Shown one piece after another: positions 40,474 through 49,532 of a DNA stretch of 64,000 bases. The stretch spans positions 62,001 through 126,000 of the forward strand of contig JBGUQC010000003.1 of assembly GCA_045130665.1 (NCBI GenBank), given 5' to 3'. The translations under genes and the position numbers were made by a program. Below the pieces are notes generated by a model that did not search any database, was not told where the DNA came from, and was given only the letters and a program-made list of their open reading frames with translations. The stretch comes from RGIG8124 sp045130665. GTDB lineage: Bacteria; Bacillota; Clostridia; Christensenellales; CAG-917. Positions within the stretch are counted from its first letter, which is position 1. Each line of letters starts with the position of its first letter.

Positions 40474-42102
40474 ATGGAAGAGATTAAATCAAAGAATTTT
40501 ATCGAAGAAATCATTGATGAAGAACTTTCTGAAGGCAAAGTTTCTGCAATTCATACAAGATTTCCACCAGAACCAAACGGATACTTACATATTGGCCATG
40601 CAAAGGCCATATGCATTAACTTCGGTTTGAAAGAAACATACAATGGTAAATGTAACCTTCGTTTCGATGATACAAACCCAGTTAAAGAAGATATTGAATA
40701 CATGGATTCAATAAAAGAAGATATCCAATGGTTAGGATTCCAATGGGATGAATTAAGATATGCATCAGATTACTTCCAAAAGATGTATGAATGTGCTGTT
40801 AAATTAATTAAAGATGGCAAGGCATACGTAGACGATTCAACAGCAGATGAAATAAAGGATTCAAGAGGAGACTTATATAAGCCAGGTATTGAGAGCCCAT
40901 ATAGAAATCGTAGTGTAGAGGAAAATTTAGACTTGTTCGAACGTATGAAGAATGGTGAGTTCGAAAATGGTGCTAGAGTTTTAAGAGCAAAGATTGATAT
41001 GGCTTCTAACAATATCAACATGAGAGACCCAGTCATTTATAGAATTTCTCATAGCACACATCCACACACAGGTGATGCATGGTGCATATACCCAATGTAC
41101 GATTTCGCACACCCAATTGAAGATGCTATTGAGGGAATTACTCATTCATGTTGTTCTCTTGAATTTGAAGACCACAGACCACTTTATAATTGGGTAGTAG
41201 AAAACACCGGTTTCCCAGATCCATTACCAAGACAAATTGAATTTGCAAGATTAAACATGACACATACAGTTATGTCTAAAAGATTCTTAAAACGCTTAGT
41301 AGATGATGGTGTTGTTTGGGGTTGGAATGACCCAAGATTAAGTACACTTTCTGGTATGAGAGAAAGAGGTTATCCACCAGAAGCAATTAGAGACTTCTGC
41401 TCAAGAATTGGCGTAGCCAAAGCTGTTTCTGAAGTAGATATTGCAATGCTCGAACATTGTGTAAGAGAGAACTTAAATGAAAACGCAACAAGAGCTATGG
41501 TTGTAACTAAACCAATCAAGCTTGTTATAGACAATTATCCAGATGGAAAGAGCGAACTTGTTGAGGTAGATAATAACCCACAAAAGCCAGAAGAGGGAAA
41601 GCACACATGTACATTCTCTAAAGAACTTTACATCGAAGAAGAAGACTTCATGTTGAACCCACCACCAAAGTATTTCAGAATGCAAGTTGGCGGTATCGTA
41701 AGATTAAAGGGAGCATATATTGTTGAGTGTACAAGTGCAGATGTAGATGCAGATGGAAACGTAACATGTGTTCATGCAAACTACCTTGAAGGCACAAAAT
41801 CTGGTGAACCAAATTCCAACATGAAAGTTAAAGGAACTATCCACTGGGTTAATGCAAACGACTGTGATGATGTAACTCTAAACATGTTCGATTACCTCAT
41901 CCTAGATGGAGATGGAGACTTCATGGATAGACTAAATCCTAACTCATTAGTAGTGCTTAAAGGTAAGGCAGAAAAGTTCCTTTCAACAACAGCAGTTGGC
42001 ACAAGATTCCAATTTATGAGAGAAGGATACTTCATCAAAGCAAAGGGTGAAAACACATATCATTCAATCGTTCCATTGAAAGATTCATTCAAAATTTCAT
42101 AG
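40474..42102 (+). CDS. glnS: Glutaminyl-tRNA synthetase
   Basis: Charges tRNA-Gln directly with glutamine. The protein has 542 residues. The HIGH region is EPNGYLHIGHAKAI and the KMSKS equivalent is TVMSKRFL. GMRERGYPPEAIRDFC and the C-terminal anticodon-binding beta barrels are also seen. Direct charging means this organism need not rely only on the GatCAB amidotransferase for Gln-tRNA-Gln; among Clostridia glnS is often taken to be acquired, which I cannot test here. Two tandem terminators follow. Confidence 0.95.
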   Translation: MEEIKSKNFIEEIIDEELSEGKVSAIHTRFPPEPNGYLHIGHAKAICINFGLKETYNGKCNLRFDDTNPVKEDIEYMDSIKEDIQWLGFQWDELRYASDYFQKMYECAVKLIKDGKAYVDDSTADEIKDSRGDLYKPGIESPYRNRSVEENLDLFERMKNGEFENGARVLRAKIDMASNNINMRDPVIYRISHSTHPHTGDAWCIYPMYDFAHPIEDAIEGITHSCCSLEFEDHRPLYNWVVENTGFPDPLPRQIEFARLNMTHTVMSKRFLKRLVDDGVVWGWNDPRLSTLSGMRERGYPPEAIRDFCSRIGVAKAVSEVDIAMLEHCVRENLNENATRAMVVTKPIKLVIDNYPDGKSELVEVDNNPQKPEEGKHTCTFSKELYIEEEDFMLNPPPKYFRMQVGGIVRLKGAYIVECTSADVDADGNVTCVHANYLEGTKSGEPNSNMKVKGTIHWVNANDCDDVTLNMFDYLILDGDGDFMDRLNPNSLVVLKGKAEKFLSTTAVGTRFQFMREGYFIKAKGENTYHSIVPLKDSFKIS

Positions 42103-42129
42103 TAAAAAACATCAATTTTTATACCACAG

Positions 42130-42158
42130 AATCGGCACCTAAAAAGGCCGATTTTGTT
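42130..42158 (+). terminator. First terminator after glnS
   Basis: AATCGGC (42130-42136) pairs with GCCGATT (42147-42153) around a 10-base loop, then TTGTTT. Confidence 0.8.
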
Positions 42159-42163
42159 TATAC

Positions 42164-42207
42164 AATAAGAACTACTTGATTTTTCAAGTTTCTTATTGTT
42201 TTTTTCT
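42164..42207 (+). terminator. Second, stronger terminator after glnS
   Basis: AATAAGAA + ACTTGA (42164-42171, 42174-42179) pair with TCAAGT + TTCTTATT (42184-42189, 42190-42197), 14 pairs with a two-base bulge, a TTTT loop and a G-T7 tail. It follows the first terminator by only six bases. Confidence 0.88.
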
Positions 42208-42224
42208 CCTCGCGTTATTATAAT
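42196..42224 (+). promoter_or_regulatory. Promoter of the 42261 operon
   Basis: TTGTTT (42196-42201), 17 bases, TATAAT (42219-42224). The -35 box lies in the tail of the second glnS terminator. The start codon is 36 bases downstream with GGAGGAG before it. Confidence 0.55.
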
Positions 42225-42260
42225 AAAATAAGTTAATCTATAGTAAGATGGAGGAGTCTA

Positions 42261-43454
42261 ATGTTTCTTTGTAAAGTTTGCGGTAGCCCGGTTTCACCAG
42301 GAATGGCATTTTGTCCAAACTGTGGAGCAGACGTTGTAAGAACCTATGAAGCTAAGTGTCCTAAATGTGGAAGTATGAATCCAGCAGGCAGCAGGTTCTG
42401 TGCAACATGCGGTAATATTTTAGAGGTTATGAGAAAACCTCGTTGTGCAATTTGTGGTGCAGAAAATATGCCAGGATCTAAGTATTGTGTATCCTGTGGT
42501 GCACCAATAGTTCCAGATGAAGACACTCACTCCGATGATGATTACGTAGCACTCCAAAAGAAGAAACAAAGCTTAGATATCCTCGAAAAAGAAAGACTCG
42601 AACAAATAGATAAAGAAGTTGCTGAAAAAAAAGCAAAAATAGATCAAGCAAGAGATGATCTAATGAACGAACTTCAAGGCCTAGTAAAAGATGCAAAAGA
42701 TGAGCTCGCAAAGAAAGCAGTTCTCCTTAATGACTATAGAGAAAAATTAAATGAATTAGGCCCAGAAGATATCACACAATTAAAGAAAATTTCTACAGCA
42801 TTAAAATCATACGCAATATATTATTCAGATCCAAGCACAACTGTTTCAGATGATGCATATGATGGTGAGGTTTACGTATGTCCAGTTTGTGGCACTATTA
42901 ATCCTGCAGATATACCTGCATGTACACACTGTGGACGTAGTAAGGCAAGAAGTATCATTCTTCTCAAGAAGGGCAAGATTGCACAAGCAAGTCCTGTTAA
43001 GAGAGAAATAGATATTATTCCAGCACCACAAGCAGATTTAACAGCAGAACCACATCCATCATTTGAAGAATATTCTGCAGGAAAGGAAGAACCAATTCCT
43101 GTTAAGAGCAATGTAGAAAACATTGCTGCAAAAGATCCAAATGTTCAAAACTTCAATAGAAATATGCCATATGGTGCACCAGGTGTTGCTCCTCAATACC
43201 CACAATATCAAGGACAACAACCAGGAGGTTATGCATTCTATGGCAGAGGTGTAGGAGACCCATATCAAATGCCTCCAATTTTACAACCAGTTGCTTTCGT
43301 TCCATATGTCACACAAGAGCAACCTCTTATGCAATACACACCTCAAGATAGCATGACACCACAACAAAATATTGTTGCAGGTCCAGTAGAAATGAGAAAA
43401 GTCCCAGATGGTTCTGGTAAGAGAGAAATAAATAAAGACGATAACGAAATATAG
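42261..43454 (+). CDS. Multi-zinc-ribbon protein with coiled coil and Pro/Gln-rich tail
   Basis: A 397-residue protein. The N-terminus has three zinc ribbons (CKVCG...CPNCG, CPKCG...CATCG, CAICG...CVSCG, roughly residues 4-80), then a Lys/Glu coiled coil (about 95-165), a fourth ribbon CPVCG...CTHCG (about 207-225) and a low-complexity tail with Pro, Gln and Tyr. It resembles double-zinc-ribbon proteins that recur before membrane proteins in Firmicutes. The next two genes encode membrane proteins of one type, so the three may form a unit. No enzyme motif is seen. It starts with GGAGGAG before the ATG. Confidence 0.72.
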   Translation: MFLCKVCGSPVSPGMAFCPNCGADVVRTYEAKCPKCGSMNPAGSRFCATCGNILEVMRKPRCAICGAENMPGSKYCVSCGAPIVPDEDTHSDDDYVALQKKKQSLDILEKERLEQIDKEVAEKKAKIDQARDDLMNELQGLVKDAKDELAKKAVLLNDYREKLNELGPEDITQLKKISTALKSYAIYYSDPSTTVSDDAYDGEVYVCPVCGTINPADIPACTHCGRSKARSIILLKKGKIAQASPVKREIDIIPAPQADLTAEPHPSFEEYSAGKEEPIPVKSNVENIAAKDPNVQNFNRNMPYGAPGVAPQYPQYQGQQPGGYAFYGRGVGDPYQMPPILQPVAFVPYVTQEQPLMQYTPQDSMTPQQNIVAGPVEMRKVPDGSGKREINKDDNEI

Positions 43455-43457
43455 TAA

Positions 43458-44243
43458 ATGGATAGACAATACGATCCAAACACCGATCCTTCGGTCATAG
43501 TGCCTGTAGATGAAAATGGATTAAGGCTTGCACCTAATCCAGTAACTAAGTCTGATGCAAAAATACTACCAAAGGCAGTACAACCTTTTGAGTTTCAACC
43601 AAAACTCAGACCAATAGGTTCTACTGGTGCAACAGAATCTACAGTAGATGACTTCCAACCAAAGAAGAGGGATGTAAGCAAAAGAGCTACAAGAACAAAG
43701 AGAACCAAAAATATTATTTGTGGTATCTTTATGTTGTTGTTTACAGCAGCCGCAGTTCTTCCTTATATTTTCGGCGTGTTTAATCTAAAGATTACAAATC
43801 CTATTATTTTATCCTTTACACAATTCGATGTCTTTGGACACTTAATAACCCTTATAAAGGGTTGTATAGGTGCAGACAAGAGCACATTAATTTCAAATTT
43901 ACTCCATATGGTTCCTTATGCAATCCTGCTTATAGGAATAATTGGACTAGCTGCTAATGTCATTAAAGCATTAATAGGAATATTTGGAGCAAAGAGACCT
44001 ATGAAATATGCACTTAGTGCATTAATATATCTCCTTTCAACAATCATAATATTCATTATGGCTTTGGTGGGAGTAAGTAGAGTTGGCATTGAAAAGATAG
44101 ATTTCATGAACGACTTTGTCTACGGATATAGAACTTCAGAATATGTCACAATGCTTGGCATCGCAATTATTTACTTTATAATTGCAGCAATTATCAAGAT
44201 AGCAAACCCAGAGAAATCTGGTTATTTAAAATATGATGCATAG
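43458..44243 (+). CDS. Membrane protein with disordered N-terminus, type A
   Basis: A 261-residue protein. The first 85 residues are polar and Pro/Lys-rich (FEFQPKLRPIGST and FQPKKRDVSKR are near-repeats), and the rest has about four membrane segments (around 88-110, 145-172, 180-200 and 220-245). Its neighbour at 44262 has the same plan. It starts three bases after the zinc-ribbon gene, with no clear ribosome-binding site except a weak one in the upstream gene end. No family recognised. Confidence 0.65.
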   Translation: MDRQYDPNTDPSVIVPVDENGLRLAPNPVTKSDAKILPKAVQPFEFQPKLRPIGSTGATESTVDDFQPKKRDVSKRATRTKRTKNIICGIFMLLFTAAAVLPYIFGVFNLKITNPIILSFTQFDVFGHLITLIKGCIGADKSTLISNLLHMVPYAILLIGIIGLAANVIKALIGIFGAKRPMKYALSALIYLLSTIIIFIMALVGVSRVGIEKIDFMNDFVYGYRTSEYVTMLGIAIIYFIIAAIIKIANPEKSGYLKYDA

Positions 44244-44261
44244 CATCAAAAAGGTAAAGAT

Positions 44262-45164
44262 ATGGCAAAGAAGAACAAGAAAAAAGAAGAACTAAGGCTT
44301 AAAGAGCTAGAAGAACAACAAAGAAAATCTCAGGAGATTGAAACTGAAGCTTATTCAGAGGCAACTCCAGACCCAGGTATGGAAACTACTTTTACAAAAG
44401 TAGTTGGAACTGGTGGTCCTGTACCAATCGTTGCACCTAAGCATACAACTGTACAATTACAACCAATCATTGTACCACTTGCAGTTGTTCCTTATATGTC
44501 ATCAGATTCGGATATTCTTAAGACAGAAGGAAAACCAGGTGAACCATCATATCAAACAGGTTCAGAGGGTGGATTCTCAACCGAATTCAAGAAGGTTGAA
44601 TCTCATGATGTTGCTAAAAGCAACAAAAAGGCGAAAGTTAGAAAGCGTCTATTCTCATTGTTCTCATTTATCTTTGCTGCAATTGGTGTTCTTTACTTTG
44701 TACTTATTCATTTCAAACCAGAATTATTCTCATTCATGGGAAGCAATGCAATAGATCCAATAGGATGGCTTGTACATTGGATCAAGGGAGACTTGTCTTC
44801 TTACGTAGATTATGCAGCAAGAGGAATCACAACAATGGATATGAAGGTATACATTATCATGTTCTTGCTTTCATTGGTGGGATTTGTTTTCGCAACATTC
44901 TTCAATTTCATTGGATTGATTTTTGGAAAATATCCGGGCGGATTCTATGTATCTATGATGCTCCTATCTTTCGGTGCAACATTAATTGCATTAATTATGA
45001 ATCTTGTTAAGTCTACATTCTCAATGACAAACGATGCAGCAATGATATTCTTGGTAGCATTATCATTCTTTGATATGATACTTTGTATCGTCTTTGCAAC
45101 TATACATCGTAGGAAAGAGAATCAGTACGAGGATGAAATAGAAAAGTCTTCTCAATTAATTTAA
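44262..45164 (+). CDS. Membrane protein with disordered N-terminus, type B
   Basis: A 300-residue protein. The N-terminus is a Lys/Glu-rich helix (KKNKKKEELRLKELEEQQ), followed by a disordered stretch of about 110 residues and about four membrane segments (around 128-150, 180-210, 215-240 and 255-275). Segments like SLFSFIFAAIGVLYFVLIHF parallel the 43458 protein's IICGIFMLLFTAAAVLPYIF, so the two are likely distant paralogues. It is followed two bases later by walJ. Function unknown. Confidence 0.65.
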   Translation: MAKKNKKKEELRLKELEEQQRKSQEIETEAYSEATPDPGMETTFTKVVGTGGPVPIVAPKHTTVQLQPIIVPLAVVPYMSSDSDILKTEGKPGEPSYQTGSEGGFSTEFKKVESHDVAKSNKKAKVRKRLFSLFSFIFAAIGVLYFVLIHFKPELFSFMGSNAIDPIGWLVHWIKGDLSSYVDYAARGITTMDMKVYIIMFLLSLVGFVFATFFNFIGLIFGKYPGGFYVSMMLLSFGATLIALIMNLVKSTFSMTNDAAMIFLVALSFFDMILCIVFATIHRRKENQYEDEIEKSSQLI

Positions 45165-45165
45165 A

Positions 45166-45951
45166 ATGAGCTTCAATTTTATCTCATTTGCTAGCGGTTC
45201 TAAAGGCAATTGTTCTATGGTGTTTACAGAAAACACCGCTATTGTCATAGATGCTGGAATTAGTTTAAAAAAACTAACCCAGGAACTTAAGAACCTTGGC
45301 AAGTGCATTGAAGATGTTAAAGGTGTAGTGGTTACTCACGAACATTCAGATCACGTTGCAAACATTTGTAAATATGGTATGTATGTCCCAGTCTATGCCC
45401 ATTTAGATACCCACGTCGAATTATTCACCAGATATGACTATGTAGAGCAAATGGGAGAAGTGGATGATTTCATGGAAGGCTTTACCATTGGAGATATTGA
45501 AGTTAAACCATTTGAAATTCCTCATGATGCCAATGCCCCAGTTGGATATTCATTCTTTGCCGAAGGCAAGCAAATTAGTATCGCAACAGATATGGGTGAA
45601 ATTAGAAGTAATGTTTTCCAAAGCATAAAGAATAGCAATGTTTTATTGCTAGAGGCCAATCATGATTTAAATATGCTAATACATGGTCCATATCCAGCAT
45701 GGCTCAAGAAGAGAGTAAAAGGTAGTCATGGACACTTATCTAATATAGATTCAGCAAAGATGGCTTGCATGATAAAAAGAGAGTCCAATAATCTTCATGA
45801 TTTAATACTTGGACATATATCACAAGAAAACAATATACCAGAGCTTGCTCTTAATACTGTAAAGGGTGAGTTAGAAAAAGAAGGATTACTAGGAGATACT
45901 ATAGTATCTGTAGCATCACAGCATACTCCAACAAAGGTGTTTGAAGCATAA
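45166..45951 (+). CDS. walJ: MBL-fold hydrolase WalJ/YycJ
   Basis: A 261-residue metallo-beta-lactamase-fold protein. The metal motif is THEHSDHV (HxHxDH), and FASGSKGNCSMV, DAGISLKK and a C-terminal LGHISQENN are typical of the YycJ/WalJ group. In Bacillota this gene accompanies the WalKR system or lies near rlmH; here rlmH is four genes downstream with two CPBP proteases between, but no WalKR gene is adjacent. WalJ is thought to act in DNA replication or repair control, the substrate being uncertain. Confidence 0.9.
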   Translation: MSFNFISFASGSKGNCSMVFTENTAIVIDAGISLKKLTQELKNLGKCIEDVKGVVVTHEHSDHVANICKYGMYVPVYAHLDTHVELFTRYDYVEQMGEVDDFMEGFTIGDIEVKPFEIPHDANAPVGYSFFAEGKQISIATDMGEIRSNVFQSIKNSNVLLLEANHDLNMLIHGPYPAWLKKRVKGSHGHLSNIDSAKMACMIKRESNNLHDLILGHISQENNIPELALNTVKGELEKEGLLGDTIVSVASQHTPTKVFEA

Positions 45952-47033
45952 TGAGAAGACAATTACAATTAAGTGAAAGTGGAATTATTTTTGTGTTCGG
46001 AATAGTTATAGCTTCCGTACTTCAAAATGTATTTTCATTTGCATTATCTGGAGTTGGATCCTTTGGTGGTATGTCTATTGCAACATGGGTTGCTTATCCA
46101 CTTGGAACACTTTCATTCTTTTTAACAGCCTTCATTTATACTAAGGTTAGAAAGTGTGATTTCTTGTATATTACAAGAACAGCGAATAAACCAAGAGCAG
46201 TATCTTTCATTTTATTGCCAATTATTGCTGTATTAACCGTTGTAGCCTTCTATCCGCTCACTTCCATGTTTATTAGATTCTTATCCTTTATAGGATACAA
46301 TGGTGGCGTAAGCGCGCCTACAGACTACACACCAGCTGTATTTGTTGTTGCAGTTATCATAATGGCCATATTCCCAGCAATAGGTGAGGAGTATTTCATG
46401 AGAGGTACCATTTATAATGGTATTGCAACTCGTGGTGCTTGGTTTGGTATAACCATGACAGCATTACTCTTTATGTTAATGCATGCAAATCCATACCAAA
46501 CAATTTATCAATTCGGACTTGGTTTGGTTTTGGTATTTGTGTTCATAATTGCAGATTCAATCTGGGCAAGTGTAATAGTGCACTTCTTAAACAATCTCAT
46601 TAGTTTGGTCGTTACAGCATATATACCTGCAATTAACAATTTTGAGTTTGGTAGTCTATGGCCACTTTATGACATCCTTTTATTTATAGGTGGTACAATA
46701 GTACTTATTTTTGTTCTTTATTTCTTCTATAGATTATCTCACTCAGGAAAGAAAGATAATGGCGGTGAATACAAGATTGTAACTGACGATTTTACCATTA
46801 CCGCAAAATCAGATAAACCAACAAAATCTAATCCAATATCAGATGCATTTAAATTCTTCTTCTCACTATTCACAAAGAAAGGATGGCAAGATCTAAATAA
46901 CAAGTTATTTAATATATCCAAAGTTGAATATGTAGGAAAGAAACCATTCTCACAAGAAATTGGATTCTGGCTTGCATTAATTGTTGCCATAATTCAATGG
47001 GTAGTTATTTTCATAATGGGGATGATACGATGA
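45951..47033 (+). CDS. CPBP-family intramembrane protease (Abi-like), copy 1
   Basis: A 360-residue protein with about eight membrane segments. The CPBP motifs are EEYFMRG (glutamates and Arg of motif 1), FMLMHANP (His of motif 2) and VHFLNN (motif 3). Members of this family include the CAAX/bacteriocin-immunity proteases. It has a large C-terminal cytoplasmic extension between residues 262 and 330 that the second copy lacks. It shares one base with the walJ stop and its own stop overlaps copy 2. Confidence 0.88.
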   Translation: MRRQLQLSESGIIFVFGIVIASVLQNVFSFALSGVGSFGGMSIATWVAYPLGTLSFFLTAFIYTKVRKCDFLYITRTANKPRAVSFILLPIIAVLTVVAFYPLTSMFIRFLSFIGYNGGVSAPTDYTPAVFVVAVIIMAIFPAIGEEYFMRGTIYNGIATRGAWFGITMTALLFMLMHANPYQTIYQFGLGLVLVFVFIIADSIWASVIVHFLNNLISLVVTAYIPAINNFEFGSLWPLYDILLFIGGTIVLIFVLYFFYRLSHSGKKDNGGEYKIVTDDFTITAKSDKPTKSNPISDAFKFFFSLFTKKGWQDLNNKLFNISKVEYVGKKPFSQEIGFWLALIVAIIQWVVIFIMGMIR

Positions 47034-47995
47034 AAAGAAGCACATCTGTATTCATCATATATTTTGGCGTTATTATTTGTACGCTTCTTTTAAGGGTTGC
47101 ATTTAACTTAGGATTTGCAAGTGGTTCCGAAATGGAGAGTGAGTTTGCTTGGACTATATTAGGACAAGTTGGCATATTCGGCATCATGCCATTTACAATT
47201 TATTTTATAACCAACAAGAAGGGGAATATGTCGGAGGTTGGTTCTGTCTTTAAAGATTTTGGATTTAAAAAGACAAGCGGAGAAAACATAGCACTTACTA
47301 TCCCAATTACAATCTTATTAATGTTCATAGTAACTTGTGTTGTAACATTCTATTCCATCTTTTTGAAAATGATTGGTTATACTAAGTCTCAATCCGATGT
47401 AGATTATTACAATATAGGTATCCTATTTGAACAAATATTACTTGTTGCTATACTTCCAGCTTTCTTTGAAGAGTTTGCACACAGAGGTTTATTATTTGCA
47501 GGATTAAAAGATGCAACAAGCAAGCCTGTAATACTTATAGTATTAAGTTCTGTATTATTTGCCCTAATGCACCAAAATGTACAACAAGTATTATATACTT
47601 GCATAGCTGGTTCTGTTATGGGATTAGTTACATATTATTCAGGCTCCATTTGGTGTGGTATTTCAGTGCACTTTATAAATAATGTTTTATACATTTTTGA
47701 GGATTTCTTATATCAAAAGTCTTCATTATTCAATGAGGTATACACTAGAATATTTGATATGCTTACAGGCACATTATTTGGTTTGATGATAGGCTTTACT
47801 ATGTTTGCTGGATCTATTGTAGCAATTGTATTTATGTTGCGCCGCATGAGAAGCACAGGAAAAGAAAAAGGTGTATTATTAGAAAAGGACAGCACTAAGA
47901 AATTTACAGCAATAGATATAGCTGTAATAACATCAACTATATTAGTTGGAGCAGCGGCCACTATATTATCACTTGTATGGGGGATTATGAGATGA
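47030..47995 (+). CDS. CPBP-family intramembrane protease (Abi-like), copy 2
   Basis: A 321-residue protein with about eight membrane segments and the three CPBP motifs EEFAHRGLL, ALMHQNVQQ and VHFINN. The earlier in-frame codon at 46997 lies inside copy 1; ATG 47030 overlaps the stop of copy 1 by four bases and follows GGGGATGAT. Tandem CPBP copies in one operon suggest a duplicated membrane protease or immunity function. The stop overlaps the rlmH start. Confidence 0.88.
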   Translation: MKRSTSVFIIYFGVIICTLLLRVAFNLGFASGSEMESEFAWTILGQVGIFGIMPFTIYFITNKKGNMSEVGSVFKDFGFKKTSGENIALTIPITILLMFIVTCVVTFYSIFLKMIGYTKSQSDVDYYNIGILFEQILLVAILPAFFEEFAHRGLLFAGLKDATSKPVILIVLSSVLFALMHQNVQQVLYTCIAGSVMGLVTYYSGSIWCGISVHFINNVLYIFEDFLYQKSSLFNEVYTRIFDMLTGTLFGLMIGFTMFAGSIVAIVFMLRRMRSTGKEKGVLLEKDSTKKFTAIDIAVITSTILVGAAATILSLVWGIMR

Positions 47996-48450
47996 AAATA
48001 AATATTGTTGCAGTAGGAAAGATTAAAGAGAATTACTTTGTAGATGCATGCAAAGAATATTTAAAGAGACTTTCAAGATTTGATGTTGTCTCTATTATAG
48101 AAGTCCCTGAAGCCCCTCAGGGCAAGAGTATAGATGAACAATGTAAAATAGAGGGAGAGAGTATCTTATCTAAAGCACGTGGCTATATAATAGCCATGGA
48201 CATAGAAGGAAAGAAACTATCCTCCAATGATCTTGCAAAATTATTAGATACCAAAAAGACAGAGGGAGTATCTGAAATATCTTTTGTAATAGGTGGATCC
48301 AACGGATTATCCCAAGAGGTTAAAGATAAGGTAGATATGAAGATATCATTTTCAGATATGACATTCCCACATCAATTATTTAGAGTTATGTTGCTCGAAC
48401 AAATTTATAGAGCAGAAACTATTTTAAATCATATCCCATATCATAAATAA
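47992..48450 (+). CDS. rlmH: 23S rRNA pseudouridine1915 N3-methyltransferase RlmH
   Basis: SPOUT methyltransferase that modifies 23S rRNA at position 1915 after pseudouridylation. The protein has 152 residues. MKINIVAVGKIKENYF at the start, VIGGSNGLS in the knot and the closing MLLEQIYRAETILNHIPYHK are signatures of the family. The start overlaps the CPBP stop by four bases. It is followed by a minus-oriented hairpin. Confidence 0.95.
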   Translation: MKINIVAVGKIKENYFVDACKEYLKRLSRFDVVSIIEVPEAPQGKSIDEQCKIEGESILSKARGYIIAMDIEGKKLSSNDLAKLLDTKKTEGVSEISFVIGGSNGLSQEVKDKVDMKISFSDMTFPHQLFRVMLLEQIYRAETILNHIPYHK

Positions 48451-48473
48451 AAGCCCCAGCAAAGCTGAGGCTT
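48440..48473 (-). terminator. Terminator of the 48495 membrane protein gene
   Basis: On the minus strand AAGCCTCAGC and GCTGGGGCTT make 10 pairs (one U-G) around a TTT loop and run into TTATTTATG. On the plus strand there is a C-A mismatch and no T tail, so it acts mainly on the minus strand, overlapping the 3' end of rlmH. Confidence 0.78.
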
Positions 48474-48494
48474 AAATATTAATATTTAAAGTAA

Positions 48495-49382
48495 TTAGTC
48501 GTCGTCTTCGTCTACGATGCCTTTGATTTCCTTTTCTTTCTTTGTTTTGCCTGTGAAGATACATGCAAGTAAGAAGTTGAGGAATGTTAAACCAACGATT
48601 GCGTAAATGATGTAATCCTTGTTTGCAATGATTGCCTTAAGGTATGCAAGGAAACCAACTTCACCTGGATAATATCCACCTTCAACAAATCCGCAGATAA
48701 CGAATGAAGCAGCTGCGAATGCGAACATGAATAATGCGAAGATAACGCCAAATGCTTTTGCTGCACCATTGTACTTACCAATGATTAATACGAGTAAGTT
48801 TGTGATGGCTGTTAAACCTGCACCGATAAATACTATAACAGATGAGAATAAAACTACTAATCCTGCGATAGCATTCATGATACCATCAGCGAAGCTGTTT
48901 TTAATTGTATCAATGAATCCTGATGCATCTTTAACAAGTAATTCGAATACCTTGATTGGGTTGAACCAAGATACATAATCTCCAATAACTGGAACAGTTG
49001 TTCCGCTTGTATGTAAATATGCAATTGCAGCAACTGCGATGAAGAGCAAGCTGATAATGAACATAACAGCAGCTTTTCCACGTCCGTATGATTTTCTCTT
49101 TTGTGCGTTCTTTGCAGACTTTTCAACTGCTTTTTGTTCTGCACCAGTTTGAGGTGTTCCTACACCAACTTGAATATCACTGTAACCTTGTTGGTTAGGA
49201 TTTTCATAGGAATAGGTAGGTGCTGGTGATGCTACGACTGCAGTATTTGGAATCTTAACACTAATAGTTACACCACAGTTTGGGCATCTGATACGATGCT
49301 TATAGCCTTGTGGTAGGTTTGCAAGATTTCTTGGTGGCTCAAAACTAATTTCGGCTCTACAACTTGGACATCTTGTGTACAT
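48495..49382 (-). CDS. Zinc-ribbon membrane protein
   Basis: A 295-residue protein. The N-terminus has a zinc ribbon (CPSC...RCPNCG, about residues 4-38), a disordered linker, and about four membrane segments (around 108-130, 160-200, 205-230 and 255-280). The acidic tail ends DEDDD. The ORF extends 22 codons upstream, but ATG 49382 has GGGAG before it and lies downstream of a good promoter. It combines the two parts that are separate genes at 42261 and 43458-45164. No family recognised. Confidence 0.68.
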   Translation of the reverse strand: MYTRCPSCRAEISFEPPRNLANLPQGYKHRIRCPNCGVTISVKIPNTAVVASPAPTYSYENPNQQGYSDIQVGVGTPQTGAEQKAVEKSAKNAQKRKSYGRGKAAVMFIISLLFIAVAAIAYLHTSGTTVPVIGDYVSWFNPIKVFELLVKDASGFIDTIKNSFADGIMNAIAGLVVLFSSVIVFIGAGLTAITNLLVLIIGKYNGAAKAFGVIFALFMFAFAAASFVICGFVEGGYYPGEVGFLAYLKAIIANKDYIIYAIVGLTFLNFLLACIFTGKTKKEKEIKGIVDEDDD

Positions 49383-49419
49383 GTAAATAATCTCCCTTAA
49401 AATAATTTCAGTATCAAAT

Positions 49420-49448
49420 ATTATACACCTGTGCATATATAAAGTCAA
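49420..49448 (-). promoter_or_regulatory. Promoter of the 48495 gene
   Basis: On the minus strand TTGACT (49443-49448), a 17-base spacer and TATAAT (49420-49425), with 37 bases to the start codon. The divergent promoter of 49533 lies about 50 bases away. Confidence 0.72.
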
Positions 49449-49497
49449 TTATGTGTAGGTGGGTATTGCTCTTGAATTTTTTAATTCAATAGCACTA

Positions 49498-49526
49498 TTG
49501 AAGAAAATGGCTAATTTGAGTAGAAT
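49498..49526 (+). promoter_or_regulatory. Promoter of the 49533 gene, predicted leaderless
   Basis: TTGAAG (49498-49503), 17 bases, TAGAAT (49521-49526), then six bases to the ATG. No ribosome-binding site lies between. Confidence 0.6.
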
Positions 49527-49532
49527 AGAACT

